Source: Ascaphus truei
Taxonomy: Eukaryota > Chordata > Amphibia > Anura > Ascaphidae
Assembly (NCBI GenBank): GCA_036426205.1
Contig: CM071586.1
Coordinates: 12,605,224 to 12,669,223, forward strand
DNA: 64,000 bases
Direction: 5' to 3'
The position numbers were made by a program, and so were the translations under genes. Shown here piece by piece: positions 32,142-42,545 of this stretch; the stretch's first letter is position 1, and each line of letters starts with the position of its first letter. The notes under the pieces were generated by a model, which saw only the letters and a program-made list of their open reading frames with translations, did not search any database and was not told where the DNA came from.

Positions 32142-33730
32142 TGTGGGTGCATGGAACATACGGTGTTACCAGGTGTGTGGTGCGTTACCTGTTGGCTCAC
32201 AGGAGGGCTGAGCTTCCGCCACGGGGAACCTGGGGCAATTATGATATTATGAGTAACCACTTACTCGGTGCAGCGCCTCCACCTGCGATGGCTCCCACCA
32301 GAGGGGGAGTAGTTCCTCGCAGGACAAATACAATAATCACATACACTGTATGTATAATAACCAATGTCTTTTACTAACGTGCAAAGCAACCTGTAACACC
32401 AATACCACCATAACAGGTGTCCCTCTCTAGAGGAGACACTCACTACTGCGTCACGCAGGACGCTTTCCCAACACCAGGTGATCCCACACAGTGTCCATAG
32501 AATCCCCACCCAATGTCCCGCACTCTGGCAGAGAGAGGCAATGGGTGACTGCGCAGTCACTATTATACTAAGGGCCCGTTGGTGCACTTGTATATGTATA
32601 GCACCTGCCAAGCACTCCGGTGCTCGGAGCCGCAACAGCTTTGCAAAGGATCAGTCGTTCTGGGATCCCGTCTGATCCAGTCCGGTGAATCCTTGCTTGG
32701 GGTCCCCCAGGGGCGATCCCACCCTGGAGATAGTCTCTGGTCTCTGGGTACCAACTTGAGCCCAAGTCGTCTCTTGTGGAGCACAGCAGCCGCTGTGTCC
32801 CTGTCTATCACTGGCACTACGTGACACGGTCCCTAACCTAGGGCCCTGTAGAACCACAAGCTGGGGAATGAGGACCTACCTGGGACCTAAGGGGTTAATG
32901 GCCTATCCCGTCCCCCTAGCGCTTCCCGGTCCTGAGTCTAACTAACTACTAGCACTCGCAGCACTTGCAGTAACTTGCTACAACCTACTCGCTACCTGCA
33001 GCTAACGCACTGCACTAACACTGTGCCTGCCTGTCAGACCTCACAGCACTGACAGCCGTGACCCTGACAAGACAGCACACTGACACTAAGGGCCGCGTCC
33101 CTATCTTGGGCCGTCCCTGATCAATTACCCACTAATCTGGTGGGGAGTTGGGGCCTACCTGGGGTGTGGGTACCTATCTGGGTGCAGGAGCCGCACTCGC
33201 TCCCCGCACCCTTCCTTCCCTCACAGCTCCCTGGCTCCAACTGACTCTCGTGGGTTCAGCGCGGGAAATTTATCCTTTCTGTCCCCAGCGCAATCCCGCA
33301 GCCCTATTGGCACCTGGTGTCTCCCTCGCTATGCTCAATGGGACTTGTAGTCCCATGGAGCCTAGAAACACATTGGGGCCACGTGCGCGCCTGCCCTGCA
33401 CCTGCGCGAATATCTAATGGCCGCCTCGACCTTTCCTGAGCTGTTCCTGACTCCCTGGCTACTCCGTCGGGCCGCCGGGGGCTTACTGCGCATGCGCGAA
33501 CTGGCGCAACATGGCGGCGCCCTCACCGCCCGGCTCCGGGAGCGCCGAGAGCCCTATGACGCGCGTGCGGCCTTGGCAACCGGCCGCACGCGTCCCCGGC
33601 AACCCCCCAGCCGGGACCTGACCACCCTCACCCCTGCGATCGGCGCGCGGGGCCGCCCTGGGACTCGGCGGTACCCGCGATCGTGCTCGAGGTGAGGGGG
33701 GTGCTGATACCTAAGGGAGACCTGGCTACA
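32142..33730 (+). mobile_element. GC-rich 1.6 kb TG..CA insertion, probable solo LTR
   Basis: Bounded by TGTGGGTGCATGG and GGAGACCTGGCTACA, it splits the PLE coding region between 33731 and 32141. The interior becomes CpG-rich (33370-33700) with GCGCATGCGC. The ORFs are not convincing. The flanks TATAT and TAAGA do not match, so a target duplication is not confirmed. LTR nature is inferred from ends and size only. Confidence 0.5.
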
Positions 33731-34347
33731 TAAGATTATAGACTTTACCCTCCTTATAGTCTAGAGTATCTCGTGCATACTTATTGTGCTTGCAAATTTT
33801 TATTTCTTGTCTATATTTAGGAATATTGTTCTTTAGTTGTATTTCATACTCTAGAAATTTATTGTGTTTATTCCAGGTTCCCACCTCTAAGGCTAGTGTT
33901 TTCAGATCAGTATTAACTGTATCTAAAGCAATCTTTTCATGTTTTATGAGGATTTGCATTAATTCCCTTGAACATGCAGATAAAGCATTTTCCCATTCCT
34001 TCATGAATACATTATCATTAGTGGAATGTGAGAGTGACAGATTCAGGCGTAAACCTCTTGGAATTAGCTTGGCTGTGGTATAATTTTCTAGGCTAATTAT
34101 ATCCCACCACAGTCGTGATTGCTTCCTGAAGGCTTTATCCAGGGACATAAAGTAGTCTTTCATCTCTGGTGTTACCGTAAACATAGGTTGTTCTTTTCCT
34201 AAATCAAATACGTTAGCGGATTCATCTAGCCATTGAGAGAAATCAATTTCCCCTGAAATAAATCCAGTCATAACTGGGATTAAAATGTGAGCTAAGGTAC
34301 ACTGAAACAGGCTAAAAGACAGCCCTTGAAGAGATCGGTAGCATACA
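33731..34347 (-). pseudogene. PLE N-terminal helical region (large PLE)
   Basis: The frame encodes EIDFSQWLDESANVFDLG, FTVTPEMKDYFMSLDKAF, ISLENYTTAKLIPRGLRLN and a long helical KEWENALSACSRELMQILIK segment. These resemble the region at the start of Neptune-type PLE proteins. It is the upstream continuation of 32121-30860 across the 1.6 kb insertion. Confidence 0.72.
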
Positions 34348-34812
34348 AATGCCCCAAGGGGCAAAAAGGTGAAACCTCGCTTCTAACACAGGACGGGGAG
34401 GGTGTCTAGATAATTAAAAATCCCTGAACACTAGAGCGAAGGGTGGTGCTCACTGGGGAGGGCGAAATATGGGAAGGTGAGACAGGAAAGTATCCCCTTG
34501 AGGTAGTGGCACACACCTAACAAATTAAAACTCGGTTTTATTAACGTAATTAAAATGAAGTGTACGGGATATGGAACAAAACAAAACAAACACGTGAACA
34601 TATAATAAAAATCGGAGAGTGATTACACAAGGGTGACTGATGATATTGCAAAAACACTTAGAGAGTATATAACTAAACTCTTCTACCACAACAAAATTTG
34701 TGTATGTGTGTTTATTTTTATCACAGTTGTCCTGTTTAAATGAACAGAGAGAGAATTCCCTGAATATCTTGAGACCCTATTATTGGTTGGGTTTCTCATG
34801 AAAATTGCATAT
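34348..34812 (-). repeat. PLE terminal repeat (5' copy)
   Basis: Direct repeat of 20975-21440, upstream of the PLE coding frames on the minus strand. The copies differ by scattered one-base changes. Confidence 0.8.
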
Positions 34813-35470
34813 CTCCCACACTGCATGTGTATAGTTTCATTTGTTTCCCGGGCCTATAAGTTCCATCAGTTTGAGATCAACAGTGCCAGGGCTTGCTGTT
34901 TTTGCATCATGGTATAACTGTCGCATGTTTGAAGAGATTGATTAATGGAGAGAAGTAGTTTTGTTTAGCTTGAGAGAGGGCAGAGTTGAAACAGGATAGC
35001 ATACATTTGTAGTGAAGGAAGTTTGCGGGACTATGAGATTTCTTTCAGAAGGCATTCAGAGGAACGAGTGGAAGAATGTAGCATGCTTTTGTTGGAATAG
35101 ATTTTGTGTTTATAAGTAATTTGACCTATGGGTATAAAAGTCCCGTTATTTTATTTTTGAGGCCATAAAAAATGTAGTTTTTAGGGCTGTGGAGAAAGCT
35201 TCATTTTTTTAACATTAAACTAATGTTCCAATCCAGTAATTATTATTTCGTTTATGAAGAAGCGGTTGTGCCGTTATCTTATCTGTTCAGAGTCATTTGG
35301 CGCCATGCCCAGGCTGGCAGAATGCCCGGATAACAAGCTAACAATTTTTTTTTTAATCAAATGGAAGGGCATTGAGGTTCTTTTGAAGGCAGAACGCTAG
35401 CAGTGTTCTTGGCACGTTATAAAGAGACTATATTATTTCATTTGAGAAATTAGTGTGGAGTCCTATGCAA
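34813..35470. other. Unassigned spacer before retroviral remnant
   Basis: No gene or repeat boundary recognised. It may include decayed retroviral sequence upstream of the pol fragment. Confidence 0.3.
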
Positions 35471-35559
35471 AATTATTTGTCTATTTTCCATTTTAAATGG
35501 AAATCTCCTGCCCAAGGTTTCAGGGTTTTTCTTATATTTACAGGTTTCCTATTGCTAAT

Positions 35560-36240
35560 GCCATAGATGTTAAAAGACCTTTTACTTTTACCACAAGCAG
35601 TAAATATTTTCAAAGCACTGAAGCAGCAGAACAAGCTTAGATTCTGTCGCACAAGCATTTTCCCCATGTCTAAGAGCTGTAGTGGCTGCTGCAACTCTTG
35701 TTGACACGGCCCAGACTCTAGTACAGGGACACACAGGTTTATGTCCCCCATGCAGTCTCTATTTTCCTTCTGCGCAGGTCCATACAATTGACTAAGAGCA
35801 GGCTGACCAAATACGAGATAATACTGCAGGGCTCTGACAATATTATCGTTAACAGATGCACAACATTAAATCCCGCTACTTTACCAACACCTGAGGCACG
35901 AATTCTACACAACTGTGTTAGTGACACAGATACTGTTACATAGGTTAGGGAAGGACTCTTTGAGATCCCTATAGAGGGTCCAGAACTTGATATGTTTGTT
36001 GACAATACACAATGCACAGCAGGTTCAGAAATTATTTAAAGCAATGTTAACTCCAAGGGCTCTTGCAGTACTAAAGGTTGCTGCCCATACTAACAGGGCT
36101 GGCAGGCTCTCTTTAAGAAATACCTTTGCAGATGTTACAGCAAAGCAAGCAGCAAGCCGTCCATATGTTGAGGGATATATCATATCTGCCAACTTTATAA
36201 CTTTTAACCATTTATTTTTTCCAAAGGTGTCCATAAGCAG
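35560..36240 (+). pseudogene. Endogenous retrovirus pol fragment (RT end and RNase H)
   Basis: Plus-strand frames show AQAFSPCLRAVVAAATLVDT (about 35650), then in a shifted frame LTKYEIILQGSDN and TTLNPATLPTPEARILHN, the connection between RT and RNase H of gamma/epsilon-type retroviruses. ELDMFVDN (about 35980) is the RNase H start. The frame from 35987 gives ALAVLKVAAHTNRAG and NTFADVTAKQAA, the RNase H end. The middle of RNase H is missing and frames change at least twice, so it is non-functional. No LTRs were identified. Confidence 0.72.
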
Positions 36241-36714
36241 TAGTTATTGTCAAAATCACTGGGTAATCTAGAATATTTTGCCAGGAAGTAGTGAGTTAGC
36301 AGTCGCCTCTCGTTTTTGGGTGTGTCCTGGACATAGAGTTAAAGGACAGGTGATGCATGGTTGCAAGTGCAGTTGCATAAGTGAGCAGGGTATACATTAC
36401 ATACAAGGCATTTCACATTTTTAGCATAATAGTTACAGTGGAGTGTTTGAGGTGAAAGCCAGATTGGAATTGGCTAGGGAAATTTGTCTTGGTATAGATT
36501 ACATTAATTGGGAGTGAATACATTTTTGTCCATGACTTTGGATAATATTTGTATGGAACTTACAGAGATAGAAGGTGAGGGAATAAGTGCTGTAGTTGGC
36601 AGTGTGTGGCCACAAATGGGTGGTAGGAGTGACTATGGGTGTGGGAGAATAGCCATGAGTGCAGGCTATAGGACACATTTTGATTTGTGGGGCGATTTTT
36701 AAGGTTAGTTAGTA
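36241..36714. other. Retroviral-flank sequence without recognisable gene
   Basis: Between pol and env remnants. Decayed integrase would be expected here but no HHCC or catalytic pattern is visible. Confidence 0.3.
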
Positions 36715-36990
36715 TTAAATGACTAAAAGGTTAACACCATTTACATGGCAGTTAGGCATGAATGAGAGCAATTGTGTATTGGGAGAAGAGCGATTGGGCC
36801 TGTAGTTTGAGACAGTGTTTTGGTCCCCACTTTTGAAGATTGGGACAACTATGGCAGGTTTCCAGGTCTTAGGGAAATGGCCTGCAGACAGGATAGAGTT
36901 GATTATGGAAGCAAGTGGTTTGGCAATGGCTGAGGCACCAAGTCTTAGGAACTTGGATTGTAGTAAAGTCAAGTCCATATTGGCTGCTTA
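36715..36990 (-). pseudogene. Non-LTR retrotransposon RT fragment (CR1/L2-like)
   Basis: KFLRLGASAIAKPLASIINS and SAGHFPKTWKPAIVVPIFKSGD with VSNYRP form the first RT motif of Jockey-superfamily LINEs such as L2 and CR1. Only about 75 codons survive. It lies inside the retroviral remnant and on the opposite strand. Confidence 0.75.
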
Positions 36991-37800
36991 GCTTTAAGTT
37001 GAGGAGAAATGGATACAATAATTTATTCCTAGGTATAAATTAATTCCCTATGAGACACTTATGGGATGACTTATGACTATCAGTAGTTGAAAGGAACGAA
37101 TTAAGGACCATGTTATTGGTAATAAAACAATTAGTAAGTATTGTATGCAACTAATACATTTTTTGAGTCTCTCTTGGCACAGGTCAAAGTTGAAAGTGCA
37201 CCTACACGAGACGGGTTAATTGTCAAGCATTTCCTATGCAAGCACGCTCTTCATCCCAGATGACAAGGCCATTTAAAGGACTACTCATCACCAACACTGC
37301 AGTAAATGTTTGCTTAATTATCATCATGGATACATATCACGCACGTCAAAATAGTGCCCCAGCACAAACAGCTAAAAAAGACAAAGACAAAGTGCCTGCA
37401 AATTAGTGTTTTGAAGGGCATAATACTCCCTGACCACTAATCATCAAGGGAGAAAGGTCACAGGCAAAAGTCCAGGCCTCAACACACGAACTTTGAATTT
37501 TACAGGTTTTTATTATTTTTCAGTTACAATGTATGCTCCATTGGGTTTGTGTAAGGGGCGTCCCATAAGGATGACAAAATAGTAGAAGGTATTATTTGCT
37601 TAACTCTGTTTATTTTGTTTGGATTTATAGATGAATAGAATCTCCCTGCAGAATGATATCCCGGTGGGAGGATGTTTTATCTGTCAAACACACGGTAATG
37701 TTAATTGTCGACAGATAGACTCGGAAATAGGAGAGATACACCCAATACGCAAGAGTTAAAAAATTGTCTCTGAGAAGAACAAGTTTCGGTGAGCTTATTC
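36991..37800. other. Unassigned, probably decayed retroviral sequence
   Basis: No ORF or motif recognised on either strand. Position between pol and env pieces suggests env surface region or post-insertion sequence. Confidence 0.3.
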
Positions 37801-38133
37801 CCAAATGTAGGAGTTGGGTTAATGTATGACAGGTTTACAGATGTAACAGATATCCTCAATCATACAACCGCAGCCATTTACTCACTTAACCAAGAACAGG
37901 TTTAGTTCAGACTAATGGCGGTACAGAATGGAAAAGCTTTAGACTATATTTTAGCCTCAAAGGGAGGAATATGTATGCACCCTAGTTTAAGAGCAATTTG
38001 TGTATTTATCCAGGATTCAGTAACCATTGGGACTTGGTGGTTGGATTGGATAGCTTGGAGCGAAGCTAGCGAATGCTTTTGTATGTGTGTCTGTCCAACT
38101 CATTACTCTCTATGTATGTGTTATGTGCAGTAA
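37801..38133 (+). pseudogene. Endogenous retrovirus env transmembrane fragment
   Basis: The frame holds MAVQNGKALDYILASKGGIC followed by a cysteine-poor loop and WWLDWIAW, the ectodomain stretch of retroviral transmembrane Env between the heptad region and the Cys motif. The paired cysteines expected after GGIC are changed, no fusion peptide or membrane anchor could be placed, and the frame stops soon after. A relic, with no indication of function. Confidence 0.62.
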
Positions 38134-38172
38134 ACTTTGATCCAGAAGTGCGTTGCAACCCCCACCGACGCT

Positions 38173-38268
38173 ATGCCTCTTTTCGGTGATGAAGGTGTCG
38201 ACAGTCCCCCAGAAGAAGAGACCGAAGAAGAAGTCAACTGGGCCGATATAATGGCCGGAAAGGAATGA
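38173..38268 (+). CDS. 31-codon acidic ORF
   Basis: ATG at 38173 opens MPLFGDEGVDSPPEEETEEE and ends ADIMAGKE-stop. Low complexity, no known family. It could be a retroviral tail or chance. Confidence 0.2.
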   Translation: MPLFGDEGVDSPPEEETEEEVNWADIMAGKE

Positions 38269-38639
38269 AGTCATGCACAATTGGATATCTTGGTCCAGGA
38301 CTATGAAATGGTTAACTGTTCTTTAAATAGACTGTCTCTTAAGGATAAGAGGGGACTGAGAAGATTGGATATGAGGATATGAGGAAGGTGGGAGGTCACC
38401 AAGGGGCATGAGTCAACCACAAGAAAAGGATCACAAGTCATCCATTTTGACCATAGCAGCCATTTTGTCCGTTTTACCATTCTGAGTAAATGCAGTATGA
38501 AAGATGCATGCAAGAAGGATGTTTGTGCAGTCGCTCCTAGCAGAAATTAGCCCCCACCAATTCTCACAAATAGCTGACCCTTAAATTATGTGACGTATTG
38601 AGACGTAGGGTATATCCCTTTTCTGCAGAAATGTTTAAT

Positions 38640-38881
38640 GTTCTTTCAAAGGCCTTATCAGATTGTGTCTAGCTAGTCGGGGTCTGGAGTTGCTGGATAC
38701 CCCAAAAATATAACCAGTAATAAGGTGACAATCCCAGATAAATATAGGCACAATCCTCCGGTCAAAATTTTACCTTGAAAACGCTTGCGCGACTCACCGC
38801 TAGGATTCCCTGCTTCAGCACAGACCAGAAAGGTAAATGGGGCATAGGGGTGCAAGGTATCCCCAGAATGATAAAGGGGTC
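38640..38881 (+). mobile_element. Gmr1-family LTR piece, left of nested insertions
   Basis: Complementary in detail to 54200-54260 (TTACCTTTCTGGTCTGTGCT block and the GGTGAGTCG..GTTTTCA block). It continues at 43009 after the Gmr1-like element and at 45053 after a solo LTR, ending near 46058 with CTGGTCTCCAGTGAAACA. The total, without insertions, is about 1.4 kb. Confidence 0.7.
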
Positions 38882-39356
38882 TGTTGCAGGGTACATGCAA
38901 CTACACACGTGGATTTCTTGACAAGGCTGTTTTATTTTGCCTTGAAAAATATACAGCACACAAAAAATAGCTCTTTTTCAGCAACAAACGAAAATGGCTT
39001 TTCCTTCAGCAACACCGAACAAAACAGTTTCTCTTTAGCAGACAGCTGTTTATATATATCATATGCAACACCACCCTTTTTCTATGCAGGGGACAGACAG
39101 TTCACAGTTTCACTACTTTGCTACTCAGACCTTGTTTTTGTGAAGGATAATCCTTTATCAGCTTACTCCTCTCTCATCAACAGCAAAAGCTCTATGTGTC
39201 TACAACCTGGGTTTTAACACACCTTGATTAGGCAGCTGGGATCCAACTAATTGTCCTGAGGTTCCCAGCTGAAGTTTAACTTAGTCAGTGCTGCACTGCA
39301 GACTAGACATAGGTTTTCCAGGCATATAACTGGTGGCTTTTATTTACCCTGTCACA
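38882..39356 (-). repeat. 3' LTR of Gmr1-like element
   Basis: 475 bp. Carries small insertions relative to the 5' LTR (for example after CTTTTCCTTCAG and GTTTCTCTTT). The pol frame ends inside it at 39303. Confidence 0.88.
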
Positions 39357-42155
39357 TTCCTCCCCTGTTAGTGTGTGGCTGGGGCTACGCACGGCTGAAG
39401 CCCGACCATTCACCCCTTCTCTAGACAAGAAGTCAGCATTTGCGTTCTCTTTTCTCGGCCTATGCTGAATCTCAAATGAGAAGGGTTGGAGGGCCATATA
39501 CCACCTAGTCAATCTAGCATTGGAATCCTTCATGCTATTTAACCATTTCAGTGGAGCATGATCCGTCACCAAAGTAAAATGGACTCCTGCCAGGTAATGC
39601 CTCAAAGCCTCGATTGCCCACTTTACTGCGAGGCACTCTTTCTCAATCACTGAGTAATTTTTTTCCCTTGGGAGCAATTTCCTACTCAGGAAAAGTATAG
39701 GATGTTCAACTCCCTCAAACTGTTGAGACAACACTGCCCCTAGCTTTATCTCTGATGCATCTGTTTGCACTATAAAAGGGCTGTTGAAGTCTGGGCTTCT
39801 AAGGATGGGACCCTCTGATAGACACCTGTTTATGTCCTCAAATGCGCTCTGACAATCCCTTGACCACACCACTTGTGTAGGGGCCCACTTTTTTGTGAGG
39901 TCCGTAAAAGGGGCTGCCACTTCCGAATAGTTGGGGATGAACCGCCGGGAGTACCCTGCTAAACCCAGCAGAGAGCGTACCTGCGTTTTTGTTTGGGGGG
40001 TCGGAACTTCTTTCAGGGCAGCTACCTTGTCAGCTAGTGGCCTTACCTTTCCACCTCCCACTGCATACCCTAAATATTTGGTTTCCGCTTTATCCAAGGC
40101 ACATTTCTTAGGGTTGGCTGTGAGCCCTGCCTCTCTTAGAGATTTGAGGACCGCTTTCAGCCTATTTAGATGGGCCCGCCAGTGTTTACTATAAATGACA
40201 ATGTCATCTAGGTAGGCTGCTGCATAAGTCCTATGGGGCCTCAGTACCTTATCCATGAGTCTCTGAAATGTGGCTGGGGCTCCATGCAGTCCAAATGGTA
40301 TTGTCACAAACTGGTATAAACCCATGGGAGTGGCAAAGGCTGATTTGCATTTGGACTTTTCCTCTAAGGGTATTTGCCAGTATCCTTTTGTCAAGTCCAA
40401 CGTGGATATATATTCCGCGTTACCAAGGGCGTCAATTAATTCGTCCACCCTTGGCATCGGATATGCGTCAAACTTGGATACCGCATTGACCATTCGGAGG
40501 TCCACACAAAATCTTACCTTCCCATCGGGTTTAGGGACCATAACTAGTGGACTACACCACTCACTGCATGATTCCTCAATCACTCCTAAGTGTAACATTT
40601 CTTGTACCTCCTTCTCTACCAGAGCCCTACGACTTTCAGACAACCTATAAGGACGGGAACGTACTTTTACCCCAGGTGCTGTCTCGATTGCATGGGAAAT
40701 TAAGTTAGTTTGTCCTTTTGGACTAGTTAACTGGCACTCTGGACATGCTGCACATAGCTTAGCAATATTACTATGCATCCCTGGCCAATAGAATCGGGAT
40801 GAAATACGGTCCAATGTTTTATCCCTGCCCAGGTGACCACCCCAAGGGACAGTATGGGCTAGAGTGAACACAGATTTAACAAACGCTTTGGGAACCAATA
40901 TCTGTCTGGTGACCTCCCCTGTTTGTGTCTGCCTATTCACCCTATATAGTATATCCTTTGATAGCTCAAAATGGGGGAATACTATCACCCCCTGTGCATC
41001 TAAAATCTGTTCATCAATTTTCACCACCTTGTCATACTGTCTCGCAAGGACTGGGTCTTCCCTTTGCTTCTGGCGAAAGTCAGGGAGGTACAGGTCTGGT
41101 AAATCTCCAGGGCCCATATCCCCCTCCGTTTGGCCATCCCCAGCCATCACTTGTGACCTCTGACTACTAGAATGGTCACCTTGAGACCCAGATTTCTGCA
41201 ACCAGTCCTGTTTGTCCAAGCGTCTTTGCTTCCGAGTCTTTTGAACCCGGTGTCTACTGGGACCTTTTACCTGTAGCCGGATTTTGGCTGTCGGATAAGG
41301 TTTTACATCGCCGTGTATACATTCTATGCTCCATGGGGAGTCAAAAGAACACACGTTGGGTGGTAACAGTTCCTGGAGGACCAGAGTTTTCCCAGAGCCC
41401 GAATCTACAAGGGCCTGGACGGTTTTTCCCCCAATCAGGGCTGGAAGTAGCCAGGGCTTGTAATTTTCCCCAGAAAAAGCCGAGGCGACGGTTCTGCTGA
41501 ATGAACAATCCATCTGTGGACAGTCCACATACCGGTGGCCTTGTTCTCCGCAGGCAGAACATGGAGAGGGTTCCCTTGCAGGAGGGGGCTGTGGATAGCG
41601 CTCCGCTGGACCGGTTACTGGAGACCAGGCATCTGGTGGGTCCTGTGGGCGACGTCCTCGGAAGTTCCTCTCACTTTGCGACGAGCCGACATCCGGAAGG
41701 AGATGAGGGTCTCTGCGGGGACCAGCATTTGGACTCCGTCCTTGCTGGAACGACTGCTCCTTCCTTTGGACTTGGCAGTTCCGTGACGGGCCGTAGGTTC
41801 CCCATTGATCCGACCTCCCTCTTTGGGCGTCCGCAAGTGCCAGTGGAGTCGGGTCCAGGACACTCTCCTGCTGCTCAGCCCCAAGGAAGTTCTCCACGAG
41901 TCGGACCGCCAAAGCTAGGGTTTCAGCAGCATGGCGTTTTACCCACGAGCGTGCGGGAGGGGGTATTACTTGTAGAAATTGTTCCAAAACCACCTGCTCA
42001 AGAATTGCCTCCTTAGTGCACTCCTCGGGTTGTATCCAGCGCATACACAAGTCCAATAATTGCTGAGCGAGGACCCGGGGTCTCATCTTAGCGGTGTACT
42101 GTACTTCATGTTCCGGAACTACTGCCGGTAGGTCTCTGGGGTCAGACCTAAGCAA
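39303..42155 (-). CDS. Gmr1-like Gag-Pol, 950 codons, integrase core absent
   Basis: Residues about 34-92 form a SCAN-like capsid domain (LCMRWIQPEECTKEAILEQV, VLEQFLQVIPPPARSWV). Residues 199-212 are a zinc knuckle (CSACGEQGHRYVDC). The protease motif VDSGSGKTLV starts at 250. The integrase HHCC domain (H434, H441, C471, C474; RFYWPGM) follows, then directly at about 483 the RT begins: GVIEESCSEWCSPLVMVPKP, TLDLTKGYWQ, YLDDIVIYS (648-656), and RNase H with QTDASEIKLGAVL and TDHAPLKW. The DDE catalytic core of integrase is missing between 482 and 483 without breaking the frame. The first residue used here is simply the start of the open frame; true Gag starts upstream at 42515. Confidence 0.92.
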   Translation of the reverse strand: MLRSDPRDLPAVVPEHEVQYTAKMRPRVLAQQLLDLCMRWIQPEECTKEAILEQVVLEQFLQVIPPPARSWVKRHAAETLALAVRLVENFLGAEQQESVLDPTPLALADAQRGRSDQWGTYGPSRNCQVQRKEQSFQQGRSPNAGPRRDPHLLPDVGSSQSERNFRGRRPQDPPDAWSPVTGPAERYPQPPPAREPSPCSACGEQGHRYVDCPQMDCSFSRTVASAFSGENYKPWLLPALIGGKTVQALVDSGSGKTLVLQELLPPNVCSFDSPWSIECIHGDVKPYPTAKIRLQVKGPSRHRVQKTRKQRRLDKQDWLQKSGSQGDHSSSQRSQVMAGDGQTEGDMGPGDLPDLYLPDFRQKQREDPVLARQYDKVVKIDEQILDAQGVIVFPHFELSKDILYRVNRQTQTGEVTRQILVPKAFVKSVFTLAHTVPWGGHLGRDKTLDRISSRFYWPGMHSNIAKLCAACPECQLTSPKGQTNLISHAIETAPGVKVRSRPYRLSESRRALVEKEVQEMLHLGVIEESCSEWCSPLVMVPKPDGKVRFCVDLRMVNAVSKFDAYPMPRVDELIDALGNAEYISTLDLTKGYWQIPLEEKSKCKSAFATPMGLYQFVTIPFGLHGAPATFQRLMDKVLRPHRTYAAAYLDDIVIYSKHWRAHLNRLKAVLKSLREAGLTANPKKCALDKAETKYLGYAVGGGKVRPLADKVAALKEVPTPQTKTQVRSLLGLAGYSRRFIPNYSEVAAPFTDLTKKWAPTQVVWSRDCQSAFEDINRCLSEGPILRSPDFNSPFIVQTDASEIKLGAVLSQQFEGVEHPILFLSRKLLPREKNYSVIEKECLAVKWAIEALRHYLAGVHFTLVTDHAPLKWLNSMKDSNARLTRWYMALQPFSFEIQHRPRKENANADFLSREGVNGRASAVRSPSHTLTGEECDRVNKSHQLYAWKTYV

Positions 42156-42515
42156 TCCAGTATGGCGGCTTTTACTTGGCGGTAGTCCATTGCCTGATCT
42201 GTAGGGAGGCCCTTATATGAGGCCTGGGCTTCACCTATGAGGAGCGGGGCCAAAGCAGTTGACCAGCGATCTGCAGCCCAGCCCTGAGCTTCGGCGACTC
42301 TTTCAAATGTTAGTAAAAAAAGCCTAAGGATCCTCATTCAGAGCCATTTTCCTCAGGAGTATCGGGGGTCTGCTGGCCAGTTCTGCACCGGCAGACCCTT
42401 AGACTTGGGTCAGCAGCTTGGCAATCCGCTCATCCTGTGCTGTCTGTAGTCTTTCAACTCTCTCCGCTTGCAGCCGGGCCTGCTCGCACAGAAACGCTTT
42501 CAACATATCTTCCAT
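42119..42515 (-). pseudogene. Gag N-terminus of Gmr1-like element, two frames
   Basis: ATG at 42515 gives MEDMLKAFLCEQ and a heptad-rich ERVERLQTAQDERI segment, stopping at 42399. After a shift, 42337-42119 encodes FLLTFERVAEAQGWAADRWS and TALAPLLIGEAQASYKGL, the capsid N-terminal half that precedes the SCAN-like part. One shift at 42338-42398 and another at about 42130 prevent a continuous Gag. The 5' leader is very short, about 30 bases from the LTR. Confidence 0.82.
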
Positions 42516-42545
42516 TCTATCAAATCTCACTTCTTGACAACCATA

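Noticed and set aside
33417..33695. 92-codon frame in the CpG-rich region as a host gene exon
   Set aside because: Composition-driven frame with no splice context or homology that I can see.
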